Shown here: positions 30,501 to 45,500 of the stretch, in pieces
Layout: each line of letters begins with the position of its first letter
Numbering within the stretch: position 1 is the first letter of the stretch
Assembly (NCBI RefSeq): GCF_905220365.1
Contig: NC_061129.1
Location: 12,214,803-12,278,802, forward strand
Length of the DNA: 64,000 nt
Direction: 5' to 3'
Origin: Vanessa cardui
Taxonomy: Eukaryota > Arthropoda > Insecta > Lepidoptera > Nymphalidae
Made by a program: the position numbers and the translations under genes
Notes under the pieces: model-generated
What the model saw: only the letters and a program-made list of their open reading frames with translations
What the model was told of the DNA's origin: nothing
Databases searched by the model: none

Positions 30501-33500
30501 TAATTGAAGGGAAAACCATTTACAATCTGTTCCGTTCTCTCTCAGCATTACCATGATTGTATTATAACAATTCAAGCGTTCGGATGTGAATTAAATAAAT
30601 AGCTGATCACGTGATAGAGAAGCTGAACCCGAAACAACAACATCAGCCTGTAAATTATCCACTATTGGGCTAAGGCCTCCTATTCCGTGGATGAGGTTTG
30701 GAACATATTCTAAAACCGAAAACTACATTTAAAGCCAAGGTCTAGCAAATACAATATTATCAATTACTAGCAATCCGGCCCGGCTTCGCACGGATACAAT
30801 GCTATGACATCAACGAAGAAACTTCTAGAATTATCATTATTACTTTAATAAATTGTCCATGTATTATACATAAACCTTTCTCTCGAATCTATCTATCTAT
30901 TAAAAACGACTCGCATCAAAATCCGTTGCGTAATTTTAAAAATCTAAGCATACATAGATACAGACAGCGATAGATAGACTTTGTTTTATATTATGCAATT
31001 GGTAATTAATACATAATGTAATTAGTCAATTAAATTTTATATTATTCACAAATTACTCATTGATTTTCGAAGAAGTTGAGATTTATTAAGTAGTTCATTA
31101 TTTTTGCAGAGATGATTTTGATGACTGTGACCACTTTTCATCTGTGCCTTAGTGTCCGTAGTGTGTGAGCTTTCCTATTCATATAAATATGATCTCTCTA
31201 AATATTTACCAACAGATTGTAATCTTAGACATCTATCTACAAGGGTTATATAGTATTCTAAATAACTTTTGGAGGTCGTATTTTTGATTATTAATTCACT
31301 TTTGAGTTGAACTCATTCATTATTCATCCTCAGCCCATTAACCTCTTAGAGCTGAAATTCCCAAAAATCCTTTACCAAATTCCGTTATAAAATAATCCCT
31401 CTTAAATTTTAGCTTTCTGTAATCAGTAGTTTTAAGTTAAAATACACGTAACTCATCCACGAGTTCACGAAGACTTTATATAATTTACGATTAGTATAAT
31501 GAGAACAACAAAAAACAGCCTATAAATTTCTCACTGCAGGGCTAAAGGACTTTGAGGAGAAGGTAACATATTCCACCACGCTGTTCCAACGCGGTTTACT
31601 GGAATATGACATGTGGCAGAATTTCTATGAAATTAGACACAGGCATATTTTTTCACGATGTTTTCCTTCACCGCCGAGCACGAGATGAATTATTAACACA
31701 AATTGAGCACATGAATATTCAGTGGTGCTTACCTGGGTTTGAACCCGCAATCATCGATTCAGATGCACGCGTTCTTACCACTGGGCCATCTCGGTTCTAG
31801 TAGACCCACCTACCCCTGTGCTCCCGCGATCTCGGAATTACTTTATATCTCTTGATTGAATAGTTACCATAATACGAGTGTATAATAATATTTTAAAAAT
31901 AATGAGCTACGTAAACTTATAATAATACAGTTTTCATGATGATCGAGCTTCCATCTTGAAATTAAATAGTCCTATAAGTCGCAATGTCAGCTATCAAATA
32001 ACGCCGTCAATAGGGTTATCTATATACATAAGAAAGATCAGGCCTGTTTTTTACATAAGAATTTAATATTGCGTTAACACTTAAGCCTTTTCGATTTTGT
32101 AATATTTGTGTAAGGATGGTAATTATCAACATTAAATAAAGTACGATTACATTTGTATTTATGTTTTATCTCCGTTTTTTAAACTACAATTATCAGCAAA
32201 TTGACGCGTCAATAGTGCAATCGTTAATGGGACGCCTATCGATGGAAAAAGACGCAGGATCTATTCTGACCCCTTGGGCTATTGTCGTACCTACTACTAA
32301 CACTACTTGTAAGCTTAAAAGGAAAAAAATAAGAATGCTAGTAATTCCTAAATTAATTTGGGGCATTGCTACCATTCTTTAAAAAAACTTCGAAAACCAA
32401 CTTTAAAAAACAATTGTTTTCCATAAATTCCAATTCTAAGTGAAATGCGAAATATAGCTGAGTGACATGAAGTTTACAATGAAATCAAATTAAAACAAAA
32501 CCTCTCATAGGTTTCAAAATTGAAAAAAAAATCTTTTGAATAAACGCGAAGTATCGCGGGAGACATACTAGTAGACATTGAATCTTTAAGAAAGCTAATT
32601 CGCCATTAATTGTTGCTTTCACCTGTAATTACACTATCTTTCTCATCCTGAAATCCCGAATACAATGATACTAAGTAGAGCTATTTAGCGATAGAATAAG
32701 TAATGAGTAGGTTGACCAGACGGGCTTGTGTAAAGTCAAAACCTAGTGACTTGGACCAAGACACGGCTACCAACTTCATAATGTGTTTCGCAATACGTTG
32801 AAGAATTGATTGTTAGGCAAAAAGTCTAATTTTGCCTAAAAGAAAGTCGTTTCCTTTCAACTTTTGCTTCAACGAAAGTTTTCGGCACTTCGCATTGAAG
32901 TTTGGAAAAGTTGCCCCAAGGGTGATTTCGATGCTCGTTTGAATTATACTTTTCAGAAACATACATGTTATGAGAAGTATTCAATATGTATATAACATTA
33001 ATACATTTAATTATTTATATAATTGAATTATATAACAATCAATGTCTCTATACACTGTCTTAAAAGTCGTAGTTGGGATTCAATCACTGCAAATAACAAC
33101 TACAAGCAATTCAGCTTGGTAAGAGCAACTAATGATACCACTACGCTTCTTCACTTTGTGCTGCTAAACATATTGTGGTAGAATGCCACCTATAAATTAA
33201 TTACAAACCAATACAAACAACCAATATTGAGTAGAGTTTGCCCGAATTTGAACTACCTAATCATATACTTCAGTTCACTGAGATAACTCGGCTATAATAC
33301 TTTTTATAAATTAAAATTTAAGCTACTGCAAAGTATAGAAGTACCAGAATATACATATATATGAATTAATTAAAACATACACAAAATTAAAGATTTTTCT
33401 TATCGAAAAACTGCAATTCTAACCAAACCAATGTATACTCTCTTTGACATAAAAATTATATGAATAACGTTTTATTATTGTGCCGCCAAATATTGATGAT

Positions 33501-36500
33501 TGACTTCAATTTACTACGAAATGAAATCAAAACAACAGACGTCAAAGGTTTCGAAATTTCTAAAAAATTGTTTTGAATAAACGTGAAGTCTTTCGAGCGC
33601 CCGACTAGTAACATACATATTGTTTAGATTTTTCATGTCTCTCCATTTTTGTTTTGATAATCCAATAAAATCATTTGTAGGCATATAGTGTTATAGAAAT
33701 GCGAAAATAAAATATTGTAACAGAGGCAACAGCTCAATTGGACCGTGAAGCGATTCCTAGCGCAAACGTTTGATCTGTTACGTCGACACTCTTTGATGTG
33801 GAAGCGATTATAACGCCCAAGAAATACAATTGATAACACTTTTTTTCGCATTCTTTTGTCATCGTTAAGACTTTAAGTCTGATTGAACTGGTTTTGAATT
33901 ATTGTTATATTTGGACACCGACTCCAAATATAACAATAATTATAACTACATTATATAATCGTTAATCGATTTTTAAGTAGTCTAATATATTTTTCATTTC
34001 ATTTAACTTAGGAAGACTCTAAAAAATATGTTGAATACGCAATTATTATTATTACTTTTTCGTGCATATTCATTTGTTTTAAAATAGTGTTTTGTTTGAA
34101 GTCGGTTTTTCTTTTTGTTAAAATTTTTATTTATTTTTTGATTGTAAGCGAAGCTGATGTTGACTAATTAATTTTTTTTAATATGGATAGATTAAGCGTT
34201 CCGTTTATATGAGTCAGAAACTACTTCGAGGACAATTTCAAAGAAAACTTGCGAATAAAGCAAAAATAGACTTTCGAAAATGCGGATTTAATACGTCACG
34301 CGACGTAAACTACAAGGATCCCTCGAAAGAGCTGTAATCGAACTCAGCAAAAAAACTTTGAAAAAGACCAACTATATTTCGTACATCATATGACATCACA
34401 TCACATACACAAAATTTGATTAAAGATAGTAAGAAATTCTGCCCCATATCGCACCCTAACTGCGAGCCGTATAGGAGTTCCATTACTACATAGTATAAAA
34501 CAAAGTCGCTTTCTCTGTCCCTATATCTTTAAATCTACGCAACGGATTTTGATGCGGTTTTTTTTAAAAGATAGTGTGATTCAAGGGGAAGGTTTGTGTA
34601 TATAATACATGAACAATATAGTAAAGAAACACTGATAATTTTAGAAGTTTGCGATGTGATGTCGTAAATAAACAAATTCTGTAGTATATTTCGTATCAGT
34701 ATTGCACCCGTGCGAAGCCGGGGTGGGTAGCTAGTTGATTATAATATTCGACTATGATAATTACATAAACATAACCACATTACGGAAGGTGACTCAAATA
34801 ACCAAATAACCTATAAATAAAAGATGCGACTGAGTATCGCTAACGTGCTCCTCAGAATTGTTCCGTTCCCTTCCGTTCCGTTACTTTGTCATGGATCCTG
34901 TGCTCAGAACCTTACCAAACTTTCACCAAATTACCCTTGAAGTATATATTTTATAATAAAAAAAGAATTATCAAAATTGGTTAACGTGATTTTCAGTTAT
35001 TCACCTATTTGTCGCGCATATACATAATGCAAATTTAAGACTTATGTCGTTTTCATATGGATACCACCATCGGAAAAAAAAATGGGACCCCACGGGAAGC
35101 ACTACCTTTCAAACAAAAAAAAAATTATCAAAATCGGTCCACCTAGTGAAAAGTTATGAGGTAACAAACATAAAAAAAAAAAAAAAAAATACAGACGAAT
35201 TGATAACCTCCTCCTTTTGGAAGTCGGTTGAAAACCGCATCAAAATCCGTTGCGTAATTTTAAAGATTTAAGCATACAAAGGGACAGAGGGACAGAGAAA
35301 ACGACTTTGTTTTATACAATGTAATGATGCGTCATTAGTATCGATAGTATCTTGATATAAGGGTTTTGATTATGTTTAAGTTTGCTTCGTTCCCTAGAAG
35401 TTTTGTACAGAGTAACTCATTTTTCAGTAAATAAACACACTCACTAAATATTCGGCGGTAATACTCAAACTACGTACAATATTTGCAGCGATATTCCGAT
35501 AATCCAACTAAAAAAATCCCGTTCATAATCCACACGGATTATTTGCCGCCTGAAAAAAGGTCATACAAACTGTATAATATGCGGCATATTTCAAAGAAGA
35601 TTAAAGTATGTAACATAATAATATAACGAGATGCACTTTGCAATTGTATCTAAATTAAAGGAATAGTTAATATTTCTTACAGCGTCATTGTCTATGGGTT
35701 ATGGAGACCACTTACCATCAGGTGGCCCACATGCTCGTCCATCAAGCTATTCTATAAAAAAGTCGTATTTATCACCAGTTATCATTAAATAATTTAATAT
35801 TAAATTAATAATTGTTTCAAAATAACAGCATACTTTTATTCATAGAAGATTATCACAAGGATTGTATTGCTTGAATGAATAAAAATAACAAATTCCAACA
35901 TTTTTGCAAGGGCGAATACCATACTGTCTACGCCCAGGGCCGGATTACATCTAGGGTTAGAATAGCCACGTGGCCTACACAACAGAGAAATCTGAAAAAC
36001 TTTAACACATTATTCATATGTTTTTAAATATAGTAAAATTCAAGTATTGTTATGGTTCAACACATAACTGAGAGAAATGTTTCTCTTTATTTAAATAATA
36101 AATACTTGTCTGTACTTTTTTATGACCCCTGTCCCCTTAGATCCCAGCCGGCCCTGGCAATGCCCGAAGTAAGAAAAATATATTTATTTTCTTAAAGAAA
36201 CTCGACGCTTTATTTATTTTACAAAGTATTTATTTATTGTTTTTCTTGAACTAAGAATTCTTTCAATTACTATGATTTTGATATTTATTGTAAGAATTTG
36301 AATAAGCAATCGTAAATTATTATGATTATTTGATCAGTGTCGTGTGAATTTATTTTATAATTTATTATAGAATATAGATTAAACTTCAAAACGTTTTTTT
36401 GCTTTTCGAAACAAATTTTGCTTGCTTAAATATCGTATTACATCCCTTATAAAATTCGTACAATACAAAAAGTATTATGTATTTGTTTTTGCATTCCTAT

Positions 36501-39500
36501 TTGTAAATTGTCATCCTTTAGGCTGAAGAACTTGCATACAAATCTTCATCCTAATAACCAAACTAGTAGAATTTACTAAAAAAGTGCCCTATGTCCTTTG
36601 GGCTATTTTCGCACCAAATTTAATCAAAATCGGTTCAGTGGTTTAGCTATGAAACGAATAAATAGATAGAGTTTTCGCATTTATAATCCTAAGTATAGAT
36701 CAGAACATTCTGAAACATGATCGTTTATGGAAATTGAGATTAGTTTCTAATTGACCGTGACCCGATAACCCATCGGTTCTCAATCTAATTTGTTCAGATT
36801 TCTAGCGACTTAATCAAGTGGAATAATTGACTGTCGGGATGATAATTGAATGAAAATATCCTTCTTCCTTAGGGCTGTCGTCCAGCGCTTTATAGAGCTA
36901 CATTTTCTTACCTTGAGAAAAAAATATTATATGTGTTTTCGTATTTTATATTGAGCATAATTTATTTCCGTTAGTAACCAATAATAATCATGAAAAATGA
37001 TATAATTACGTCAAATTTTAAGATTACCAATTAATTAGTTATTGCCTACCTATTTACGGATTAAATTACAAGGAACTTATTTAAAAAACTTAAGAAGACT
37101 TTTAAATCTCTAAGGTAAAAGGTGATTTTTAATAAAAGAGCGTAAATGATAGTTTTAAATTATATCCTAAAATAAACCCTATTTCATATATCATAAGATT
37201 TATTTGTGCTTAATTCAAACTTTAATACATAAGGATTAACAAAAGTTTAATTCACAAAAGTTGCATGAATGCAATAGGCGGACCACAGAATTTCATTTCG
37301 CTTATTTGAATTAGTAATTTCAAATGATTCGCAACTTCAGTTTAAATATGTGTGTACTCGTACATGGAATCAGATACTTGAAATTCACACCACACACAAA
37401 CTGGAAGTGTCCACTTCAGAAACGTCGATGAAACGTTTTTAGAACGCCACTTGAATATAATTTTACTAAAAGTCCTGCTGAATCTAGATAATGATATCAT
37501 TTGGTCTTAACTACCGAGCTCTTACCTTTTGGTTAGAATCTGCTTTCCGAACCGGTGGTAGCTTAACATTTAATTCAACACTGTTACATATCAAAGGTGC
37601 TGTTATAAGGCATCTTTAATAAAAAAATATTTTAATTTTAAAGCCCAGTTAGTGTAGTGCCTGGATCTGGCGCAAATCCTGAAGTAAAGTGTACAAACCC
37701 CAATTTGTACCGATAAAATGCTATTGGGTTTTTTTTTGTAGATAAATTCTCAGCCCTGAGCTACAAGCAACTACTTTCTGGTAGAATAGTATTTTGCCAT
37801 TCTATTGGTTTATTACAGTGACGAAATAGACACTGTTGTATTCACATGCAAACATTGTTGCAAGCAAACCTGCATCAGGTTTCTCGACTGCATATATTAT
37901 ATGCATATACAAATTCAATGAATTTCACATCTGAACGAAATGATATGCCAATTCGATAGATTTTTTAAATATTTATCTTTATTTACAGATATAAAAATTG
38001 GCCCTAATCGCCAACTTTAGAGATTATAACACTTCCCAAAGAGAAATGTATTTTATGGCATAAAATTGAGTCTATGTGGATTGCTGCTGGTTTGAGTAAC
38101 CAGTGGGCAAATAATAAAAACTCTTTTTATTGTAACCTCCCTTTATTAAAACCGGTTTATGCTGCAACAGGCATATAAGACACTTTACATATTTATGATA
38201 GCTGTAATATATATTAGTGTACGTGTGTACCCACGCTATAATAAGTTCTGTGCTGTTGGTTTCCCAAGAGACCAGTCACGGTGGCAGAAATATGTCAGGC
38301 CGATGTTATCATAGGACACAGTTTTCTATAAAAGAAGTAAAATCGTTTGATCTTTCGAAACGTATTCGAATACTTTTCCAGATTTTTTTTTTACAGAGTT
38401 GCACATATATTTTTTACTTCTCTACTAAGTTTATTATTTAAACATTTTCGCCAGTTATTTGTTCATTTGATTGTGATCTGTATGTCTTATAAAATCAAAG
38501 ATGCGAATCACGCTATTACGTCCGAATGTATTTACGGAAACATATATTGCAAATTATTATTGAAATAAAAAAAATATTAAACTTTGATTTGTATCCCGAG
38601 AGATACTAATCGAGATAATATTTCTATAATAATAATAATAATAATAATAAAAATGCTTTATTGTTAACCATTTCTTACATCTTACAATAGTGCAGCCCTG
38701 ACTTCTGAATTAGTGTTAACCGTGTGTCAGAAGTCAGTTCCTTCCCAACGTTATTACAATTCTAAAGGGTATTACAATAAGTTCTTAAGACTAATTACTA
38801 TTATTTTAATTAATAAATCTAAAACCCAGACCGTGTGTGTGTGTGTGTGTGTGTGTGAGTGTGTGTGTGTGTGTGAGTATGTGTATGTATGTGTGATGAA
38901 GATGTGCAGATGAAGTGTATGCGTCTATCTTAAATTGTTATTTATCAATATTTTTAGTTTTTCTGTTTCATAGTAGTTAAACTGTTTCAACCATGTTTTA
39001 GTTTTATCTTTCAAATTATAACTGGTCAGATTTTTTATTTTTAAATTTTGACATTTTAAACTTTCATTAAACCTTTTATATAACCTAGGAGCTAGATTAG
39101 TGTACTGTTTTTGTGCAAATTTACTTTTTACTTTGGGGAGAGGAAAGCAATCCCTTCTATTATTATTGGTGGGTAAAAGCGGTACAACAGTTTTATGATA
39201 TTTTTGTTTACTTAGGTAGACAAAAAGCTTTCGAACCGACAATACACCCGCCTTTTTATAAACATCTAGTAAATGTGATGTAGCAGCGGCACCCCATGAA
39301 CATATGTAGTAGGTAAATATGCATTCTGATAGAGCTTTGTATGTATTTATTAAGAGAGGTAGATCAGCAAACTGCCTTAAATTCTTAAATATGTATATAA
39401 GCTTCCTTGTTCTTTTTGAAACCGATGTTATATGATTCTTCCAGCTAAGTGTTTCATCAATATTGATGAAGACGGGGAATGAAAAAGAATGACCGTGTCA

Positions 39501-42500
39501 TCGGCAAACATTTGAATATCTGCGCCTTTTAAATTGATGTTACATAGTTCATTGATATAGACCAAAAACAAGGTTGGACCTAGCGTACTACCTTGTGGTA
39601 CGCCGTAAGTGATCGTACTAAACTTGCTGATATGGTTCTCTACTTTTATGCATTGCTTACGATCGGTGAGATAGTCCTGAAACCACGAAAGGACATTACC
39701 ACGAATTCCGATGTTCTCAAGACGAGTTAATAAGATCGGAATTGATACGGTATCGAATGCCTTTTGCAGATCCAGAAATATTCCCAGACATTTCTCTTTA
39801 TTATCAAGGTATGAGGTAATTTTTGACGATAAATGTAGCACAGCCTCATCTGTTGAACGTGAGCTCCGAAAACCATATTGATTACTCGACAAGCAATTAT
39901 TATTTTCTAAGTATCCACTTAATCTTTTGTTAACAGCTTTTTCTAAAACTTTCGAAAGTGTGCTTAGCAATGAAATGGGTCTATAATTTGTTGGTTCTTT
40001 TTTATCGCCTGACTTGTAAATGGAACATACGACGGCATTTTTAAATGTTTTTGGAAATACACCGGACTCAAAACTCAAGTTGATTAAATATGACAACGGT
40101 TTGGCTAAAATATGTCTACATTTTTTGAGTAATGAAGTTGTTATTTTATCAATACCTGGAGCTGTGTTTGTTTTTAAATTATTTATAATGCTTACGACTT
40201 CATTTGGGTTTGTTAGATACAGCGACATAGAATTTAACGGTGTAGTATGGGATTTGGCTTTCTTAGCAAGACTAGCATCATCAGTATTTAACTTTTCGAG
40301 TATTTTCCTCGCCAAGTTAGCACCCACAGATGTAAAAAAATTATTCACATGGTTAAGGGAGTCTATTTTTTTTTTTTTCATTCTTTGTTTTTTAAGGGGC
40401 CTTTGTAGGCATCCTATATGTCGGCCCCATCTTTACACGCTTTAAATACAAACAAAAAGAGTAGGACTAAATCAGTTTAAGAGAATTACTAACAAATTCA
40501 TATATTTTGATTGCTGAAATACTGGAAGGCTTACTAAGAATAGAATTAAAAACGCCAATATTAAATAAATTTAAATTAAGTTCGCATTTTAGTGTTTCTC
40601 TCAAACTGTGGTTACGAACACATGCCGACAATAAGTGTGAAACATCTTCTAATACACCGCATACTTCACAATTGGGAGTGTCACTTTTCCTCATCAGATG
40701 CTTTAACTTGCCTAGGGGCATGTGTCCAGATCTAAGTCTAAATGCTATGACTAACTTATTTCTATTAATATTACTATTTACAAACCAGGGTATCCGAGGA
40801 GGCTCGGATTGAATTGTCCTATACCAAATCCCCTTAAGAAGCGATCTCTCATTAAAGTACTCATTCCAAATTTTAACGCAAATAATTTTGAATTTTGCAA
40901 AAACTTCAGTATAGTGTGGTTTTATATGATAAACATCTCCAATAGTAAGAGCTAAATTTGCCAATCGATCCGCCTCCTCGTTGCCAATCAGACCAATGTG
41001 GAATGGAATCCACTGAAATTTTAAAACAATGTCCCTATGTTCATATTCTTGTATCAATTTAAGGATTTTATATGTTATTGATATTCCATTAATGCCTTTA
41101 ATACACTTAATAATATGTTGAAGAGCACTTTTGCTGTCAGTGAGAATAACCGACTTTCGTACGTTAGTCCCGGAAATGTATTTAACCGCTTCATAAATAG
41201 CTAATAATTCAGCTGTTAATATAGAAACTGACTCATTAATCTTAAATGTTTTGTAGTAGTCATGTTTCGGATCGTAAAAAGCAGCACCTACACAGGATTT
41301 ACTTTTGGAACCGTCAGTATAGACCTTGTAAAATTCTGTGTATTTGTTATTGATTTCCTGAATAATTTCAATTTTTAGAGTGTCAATTTCATACGATCTC
41401 TTAGAACTTTTAACACAATTTAAATTAGGCATTATAATATCATCAGTTTTAATATTACTTATCCAAGTGTTCAATGAGAACAACTCCAACACTGAAAAGC
41501 TGTTAAGGGAGTCTATTGGAGTTGAACTTAGTTGTAACAGCTCAGTAGAAGATTCTATGTATTCCAAATTACGCTTAGGGGTTTTATTTTTCATTTATTT
41601 ACCTCGTTACGTTACCTATACGTTTACCTCAAATATTTTAATTTTTCATTTTAAAGCGGTGAATCTCAGTGATAATATATATACTTATTAATAAACTTCT
41701 TCCGCTTTTATTGTCATCCCTATCTTGAGCCGAGATGGCTCAGTGGTTAGAACACGTGCATCTTAACCGATGTTTGCTGGTTCAAACTCAGGCAAGCACC
41801 ACTGAATATTCATGTGCTTAATTTGAGTTTGTCATTCGACGGTGAAGGACAACATCGCGAGGAAACCTGCATGTGTCTAATTTCATGGAAATCCTGCCAC
41901 AAATGTATTCCACCAACCCGCATTGGAACAGCCTGATGGAATATGTTTCAAGCCTTCTCCTCAAAAGGAAGAGGAGGCCTTAGCCCAGCAGTGGGAATTT
42001 TACAGACTGTTGTTGTTATTGTAATCGTTATATAATGTTTAATTTTCGCTTTGAATCAGCTTGGTTTAAATCGAAAATTTTCCCAAAGAAGAAATAGTCC
42101 TTAGACCAGCAAGGACACATTTCGAGTCTGTTCATATAATTTATTTATAAAATGCTTATCGCGCTATCTCTTTTGTGGACGATGACCCTTAAGTTTTTAA
42201 TGTTTCTGAACCTTTGCGGTCGTGAATATTGCGTCGCATTTTAAACTTCGAATGATATTTGGTTTGAATTCGGATATTACATTGTTAATGTAACCTTTGT
42301 AACATTCTTGCTTGTTGACTTTTAACGATATACAAATATACTTTTGTTTTGCGTAATAAGTGACTAGTAAACTTACTTTAGCTTGTATTGTGAATGCGTT
42401 ATTAAATTTTATTTAATTACTCTGTGGTATTTAGGTGACGTGGTCCTCAGTTCACAGTTTATGAGGACAATAATTGCGAATACTGGGTAACTTAATTTTC

Positions 42501-45500
42501 AAATCATTTTGACCATTATCAACTTATCTTATGTTGTTATTATTACTTAATAATAATTGAACAAGAATTACTTTAGTCGACGTTTAGTATAATACAGATA
42601 TAGCTCATTTTACTTTATTTATTGTTGGAGTTTAGTTAAAAGTAAAAACAATTAAATAATTTAATTAATTATTTGCTGATAATAAATAAAACATTAATAA
42701 TAACAGAAATACCAAGAGTATTTCTTCATTATATTGAGTGTTTTCAAACAATCTGAAATTGACAAAAAAAATCCTTCATTGGATCTTTTATTTACTTTCT
42801 AAACCGGTGATAGTTTTTAATGTTGTCATATTGCAATGTATTTATTGTTATATCATTAAAATATATGGAATAAAATGCATGCTATAAAGTTACGAATTAT
42901 TATTATTATTTGGTAAAAAAATATTTAATTTTACAATCAATAATTACATATATATTCGACAAAGTTATTTGATTTGATATAGTGGTATACTATAGCCTTA
43001 ATGCATTATATATTTTACGTAAAGACTGGATAAAGCTGTGGGGACGGTAAAGCTCTTCCATTACTGAGGATTTGAAACTTACGTACTGGATAGCCTGTAG
43101 GCTATAGTCTATAGGTTGAAACCTATTGGTTGAAATTATACTATAGATTTTTCTTTTAAGCTATATATTATTATGCCTAGATTTTTTTAACATCAATTTA
43201 AATATTTAACATATTACATTTTATTAAAATCCTAAGCCCAGGACAGAAACAGTAATTATTTGTTTTAATTTGTGTGTCAAAGTGTTTTAAATGGGATGAA
43301 AACTAGCGATTTCTATATTTTATAAAACATATTCGGTTCCTGCCGTTTGAGAGCTGAGGTCTATTGTGATTCAAGAGAAATGACTTTTGAAATAGCACAA
43401 GCAACTTATAGTAGACAGGACCCGAGAATTTGATCTTTTATAGACGAAAAAAAACAAGAAACTTCTTTTTATGTTTGTTCTTTAAGTCAAAAGTTGTATA
43501 AATAATAATAATATAAGAAACGCACAGTACGTGCGTTTCTTAAGCCCGATCGGCTAGCTAGTTATACTAATAAGAAGCACGCATTTTAATGTATCTTTTA
43601 TACTTTTGTACCCTACGTATGTAGTGGAAGATATACGAAAAACCTAAAGGTGCCACCACTAAATTTATGATTTTTTTTAAAGATAGGTAGTATACAGGAC
43701 GAGCAAATGGGCCACTTGATGGTAAGTAGTCATCACTGCCAATAGACGATGGCACTAAAAGTAACCATTTCTTACATTTCCAAACCGCCATCCATATTGG
43801 CAAACAACATTTTATGTCCCCTGCACTTGTACATTGGCTCACTCACTTTTCAAACCGGTACAGTACTAGTATAGGGCGGTAAAATATATGATGAATGGAT
43901 GGTACCTATACAGACGGACACAAAGTCCTACCATCATGTAAAGTAAATTTATTATTATTATATTTTGGTAAATAATTCATCCTAAGACCAAAGATATAAA
44001 TGTACTTATTGTATTTGTATCAAGTAAATACTCGATTAATATAAATTTGGTGAAGATATATTCCGAGTACATTTGTATATAAGAGAGATTGTACAGTCGG
44101 GGTAAGAAAAGGTTCGTCACCTTAAGATCTATTTTCGTGTGCTCAGTATGAGCGATAATCTGCTTTACCGATCGAGAATGACATATCGCAATGATTTGAT
44201 GTTTAGATTTAAAAGGTACTAAGAGTATAAGACGAGATAAAGGAATGAATTCGCAAACTGACGAAGGTTTTCTTACTCTGTACGTTAAAGTTACGTGTGT
44301 TTGTGTAAAATGAATAATCAATTACCTAAGTGCGGCTTTGTCACATGCATCGGGCGTGTCGACAGCGGGCAAGTGCTCTGTATCTAGATCGAGTTGGTCT
44401 AGCTGTTCGTCGGTCGGCGGAGAGCTCTCCGTCTTACCGCGGCTCGACGAACGACGGACTATCGTGAGGGCGCCTTGTTCTGTGAACAAAATATAATAAA
44501 GTATTAAACACACACATACAAGTATAGTCACACTTTTACATATTTAAATTAGTATCACTTAAATAAATCCGTATGGTTCTTCTCATTTTATATATTTTAT
44601 TTAAAACTAAAAAATTACTCCGAAATAGGTTTAATTTGAAATTAATAAACATCAAGAGCCAAGATAGCCCAGTAGTTAGAAAGCTTGCATCTTAACCAAT
44701 GATTGTGAGTTCAAACCCAGGCAAGCACTGCTGAATTTTCATTTACTTATTTGTGATTATAATTCATTTCAAGCTCACTAATTACAACGAAATTTTCTCA
44801 CATGCCCCTACCTCTACCAAACCGTATTGGAGCAGCATGGTGGAATAAATTCCAAAACTTTAATTCAAATGTAGAGGAGTCCTTGGCCCAGCAGTGGGAA
44901 ATTTACAGGCTGTTTCAGGAAACATCACGGAGGATTTAAATACAACATGGATATATGCTGTACGTATACACATTGATACGTGTTTACGTTTAGTTAAGAA
45001 TTCAAAGAGCAATCAACACGAGTGTTTTTATTCGGACAGAACATCGAAATGGATTCTTTAATTCCATATCGAATACAAGCGTTATCGTTAATTAAAATAG
45101 TTGACTGTGTCTGAACAGTTTCCCCTTCCCAACTTATTTCACGGTAGACGTTGAACGCCATTATTCGTTTTCATATTTTTATTTCGCTTGTAAAATGTAA
45201 ACTCGTTTCAAGCGAAACACTGGCTTTATTTTCATGCAAAAATAAATTTTGCAGTAATAATTTATTAACTGTAACACACAGGTAGCATGCCATGCATTAT
45301 TAATAAGGTAATAAACATCAGGTACGCATTTTAAAAAACAAAATGCGTCTAAATATAATATTCATTCTGTGTTTGGTAAAAATATACTAAATTGAAATAG
45401 GTTTACCTTCAATGAAAATCTGGATAGTTGAAAATAATGTTATTGTTAAAGTCATTTGAGAATTTGTAGGGTACATTTTGCTTGGCCTAGGTCAAACTGG

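Larger units (their letters stand above)
38619..41600 (-). mobile_element. CR1/Jockey-like LINE (outer element), broken by an internal deletion and a nested LINE
   Basis: On the minus strand the reverse-transcriptase ORF is split by an inserted LINE at 40367-41501, then continues to an ATT-repeat tail at 38619-38650. Its 5' end is truncated near 41.6 kb. About 60-100 residues appear deleted just after the FADDT catalytic motif, with a frameshift, so the element is dead. It lacks its own RNase H. Lies in PDE1 intron 2, same strand as the gene. Confidence 0.85.

Noticed and set aside
32161..32382. Overlapping 73- and 60-codon frames on opposite strands, one hydrophobic
   Set aside because: No splice context, motif or recognised homologue; the sequence resembles a dispersed lepidopteran repeat, though I could not name it, so I did not list it.
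38713..38913. Cys-Val-rich open frame
   Set aside because: Direct translation of the (GT)n microsatellite in the 3' region of a LINE.
40020..40445. Plus-strand 141-codon frame
   Set aside because: Antisense shadow of the reverse transcriptase frame.
40467..41594. A 375-residue RNase H gene
   Set aside because: Its first 31 codons belong to the outer LINE and the rest to an inserted, truncated LINE; it is not a host gene.
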